A stretch of DNA of 5,913 nucleotides, taken from contig JAJZZW010000118.1 in assembly GCA_021797385.1 (NCBI GenBank), positions 1-5,913 on the forward strand, given 5' to 3'. This document shows, piece by piece, positions 5,795 through 5,913 of the stretch (the first letter of the stretch is position 1; each line of letters begins with the position of its first letter). The notes under the pieces were generated by a model, which searched no databases, was not told the DNA's origin, and saw nothing but the letters and a program-made list of their open reading frames with translations. This DNA comes from Thermoplasmata archaeon. Lineage in GTDB: Archaea > Thermoplasmatota > Thermoplasmata > Thermoplasmatales > Thermoplasmataceae. The translations under genes and the position numbers were made by a program.

Positions 5795-5913
5795 AATTTA
5801 TACACCTGTTTGCGTCTTCAATCGAATAATATTTGTACGGTGAATCATTAGTATTATAATCAGGATACATTGAGCCGATATATATCCCATCCAATTCTTT
5901 TGACTTTTCTATT
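5748..5913 (-). CDS. HEPN-domain protein, C-terminal part (cut by the right edge)
   Basis: The minus strand is open from the right edge to TGA at 5748-5750 and gives 54 residues. The run IGSMYPDYNTNDSPYKYYS followed by IEDANRCINYAKEIFEFCSK matches the characteristic end of COG2250-type HEPN proteins: a R/M-YPD turn, a proline-rich link with a P-Y/F-E/K-Y/F-Y/F element, an acidic ED-A start of the last helix, and a final amphipathic helix. HEPN proteins of this kind pair with minimal nucleotidyltransferases and several act as RNase toxins; the catalytic R-x4-6-H motif would lie outside the window, so activity cannot be judged. The visible part has no stop or frameshift. The gene precedes, and may overlap, the MNT remnant on the same strand. 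The family call rests on a short segment but the pattern and the neighbour agree. Confidence 0.68.
   Translation of the reverse strand, partial: IEKSKELDGIYIGSMYPDYNTNDSPYKYYSIEDANRCINYAKEIFEFCSKNIRS

Noticed and set aside
5061..5913. Possible stable RNA gene or CRISPR array in the low-coding right-hand region
   Set aside because: No repeated spacer-repeat periodicity, no tRNA-like cloverleaf with T-loop GTTC, and no GC-rich island of the kind structured RNAs show in an AT-rich genome. Most of the region is explained by decayed coding frames.

Overview
The window looks like a piece of an archaeal chromosome, most plausibly from an acidophilic Thermoplasmatales-type euryarchaeon (Ferroplasma/Acidiplasma/Picrophilus/Cuniculiplasma relatives). 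The signs are AT-rich DNA, arginine encoded mostly by AGA/AGG, frequent ATA isoleucine codons, and starts with no Shine-Dalgarno but with archaeal TATA-like boxes about 25-30 bases upstream (probably leaderless mRNAs). Protein families also fit: an APC permease, a medium-chain zinc dehydrogenase, an FGGY kinase and an archaeal-type (DhnA/COG1830) class I aldolase. The genus assignment is an inference.

Layout. Bases 1-93 (minus) may hold the start of a gene leaving the left edge. Bases 139-4148 (minus) form a three-gene unit, in transcription order: APC-type permease (4148-2691), zinc-dependent MDR dehydrogenase (2653-1631) and FGGY carbohydrate kinase (1566-139). Gaps are 37 and 64 bases. A 177-base divergent region (4149-4325) separates this unit from a plus-strand class I aldolase (4326-5060). 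Together the genes suggest import, oxidation of an alcohol to a ketose-like compound, phosphorylation, and retro-aldol cleavage to triose-phosphate-level products. The substrate cannot be read from sequence.

Bases 5061-5913 look almost empty by open-reading-frame length, but the minus strand holds what appears to be a decayed toxin-antitoxin-type locus. The right edge carries the last 54 residues of a HEPN-domain protein. It is followed by a broken minimal nucleotidyltransferase (MNT) with two premature stops, a frameshift and altered active-site residues. Then comes a third decayed reading frame that still has a good Shine-Dalgarno sequence. The likely interpretation is a HEPN-MNT module whose MNT half has been lost. 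The aldolase and this remnant converge on a T/A-rich stem-loop near 5157-5180.

No rRNA, tRNA, CRISPR array or intact insertion sequence was seen.
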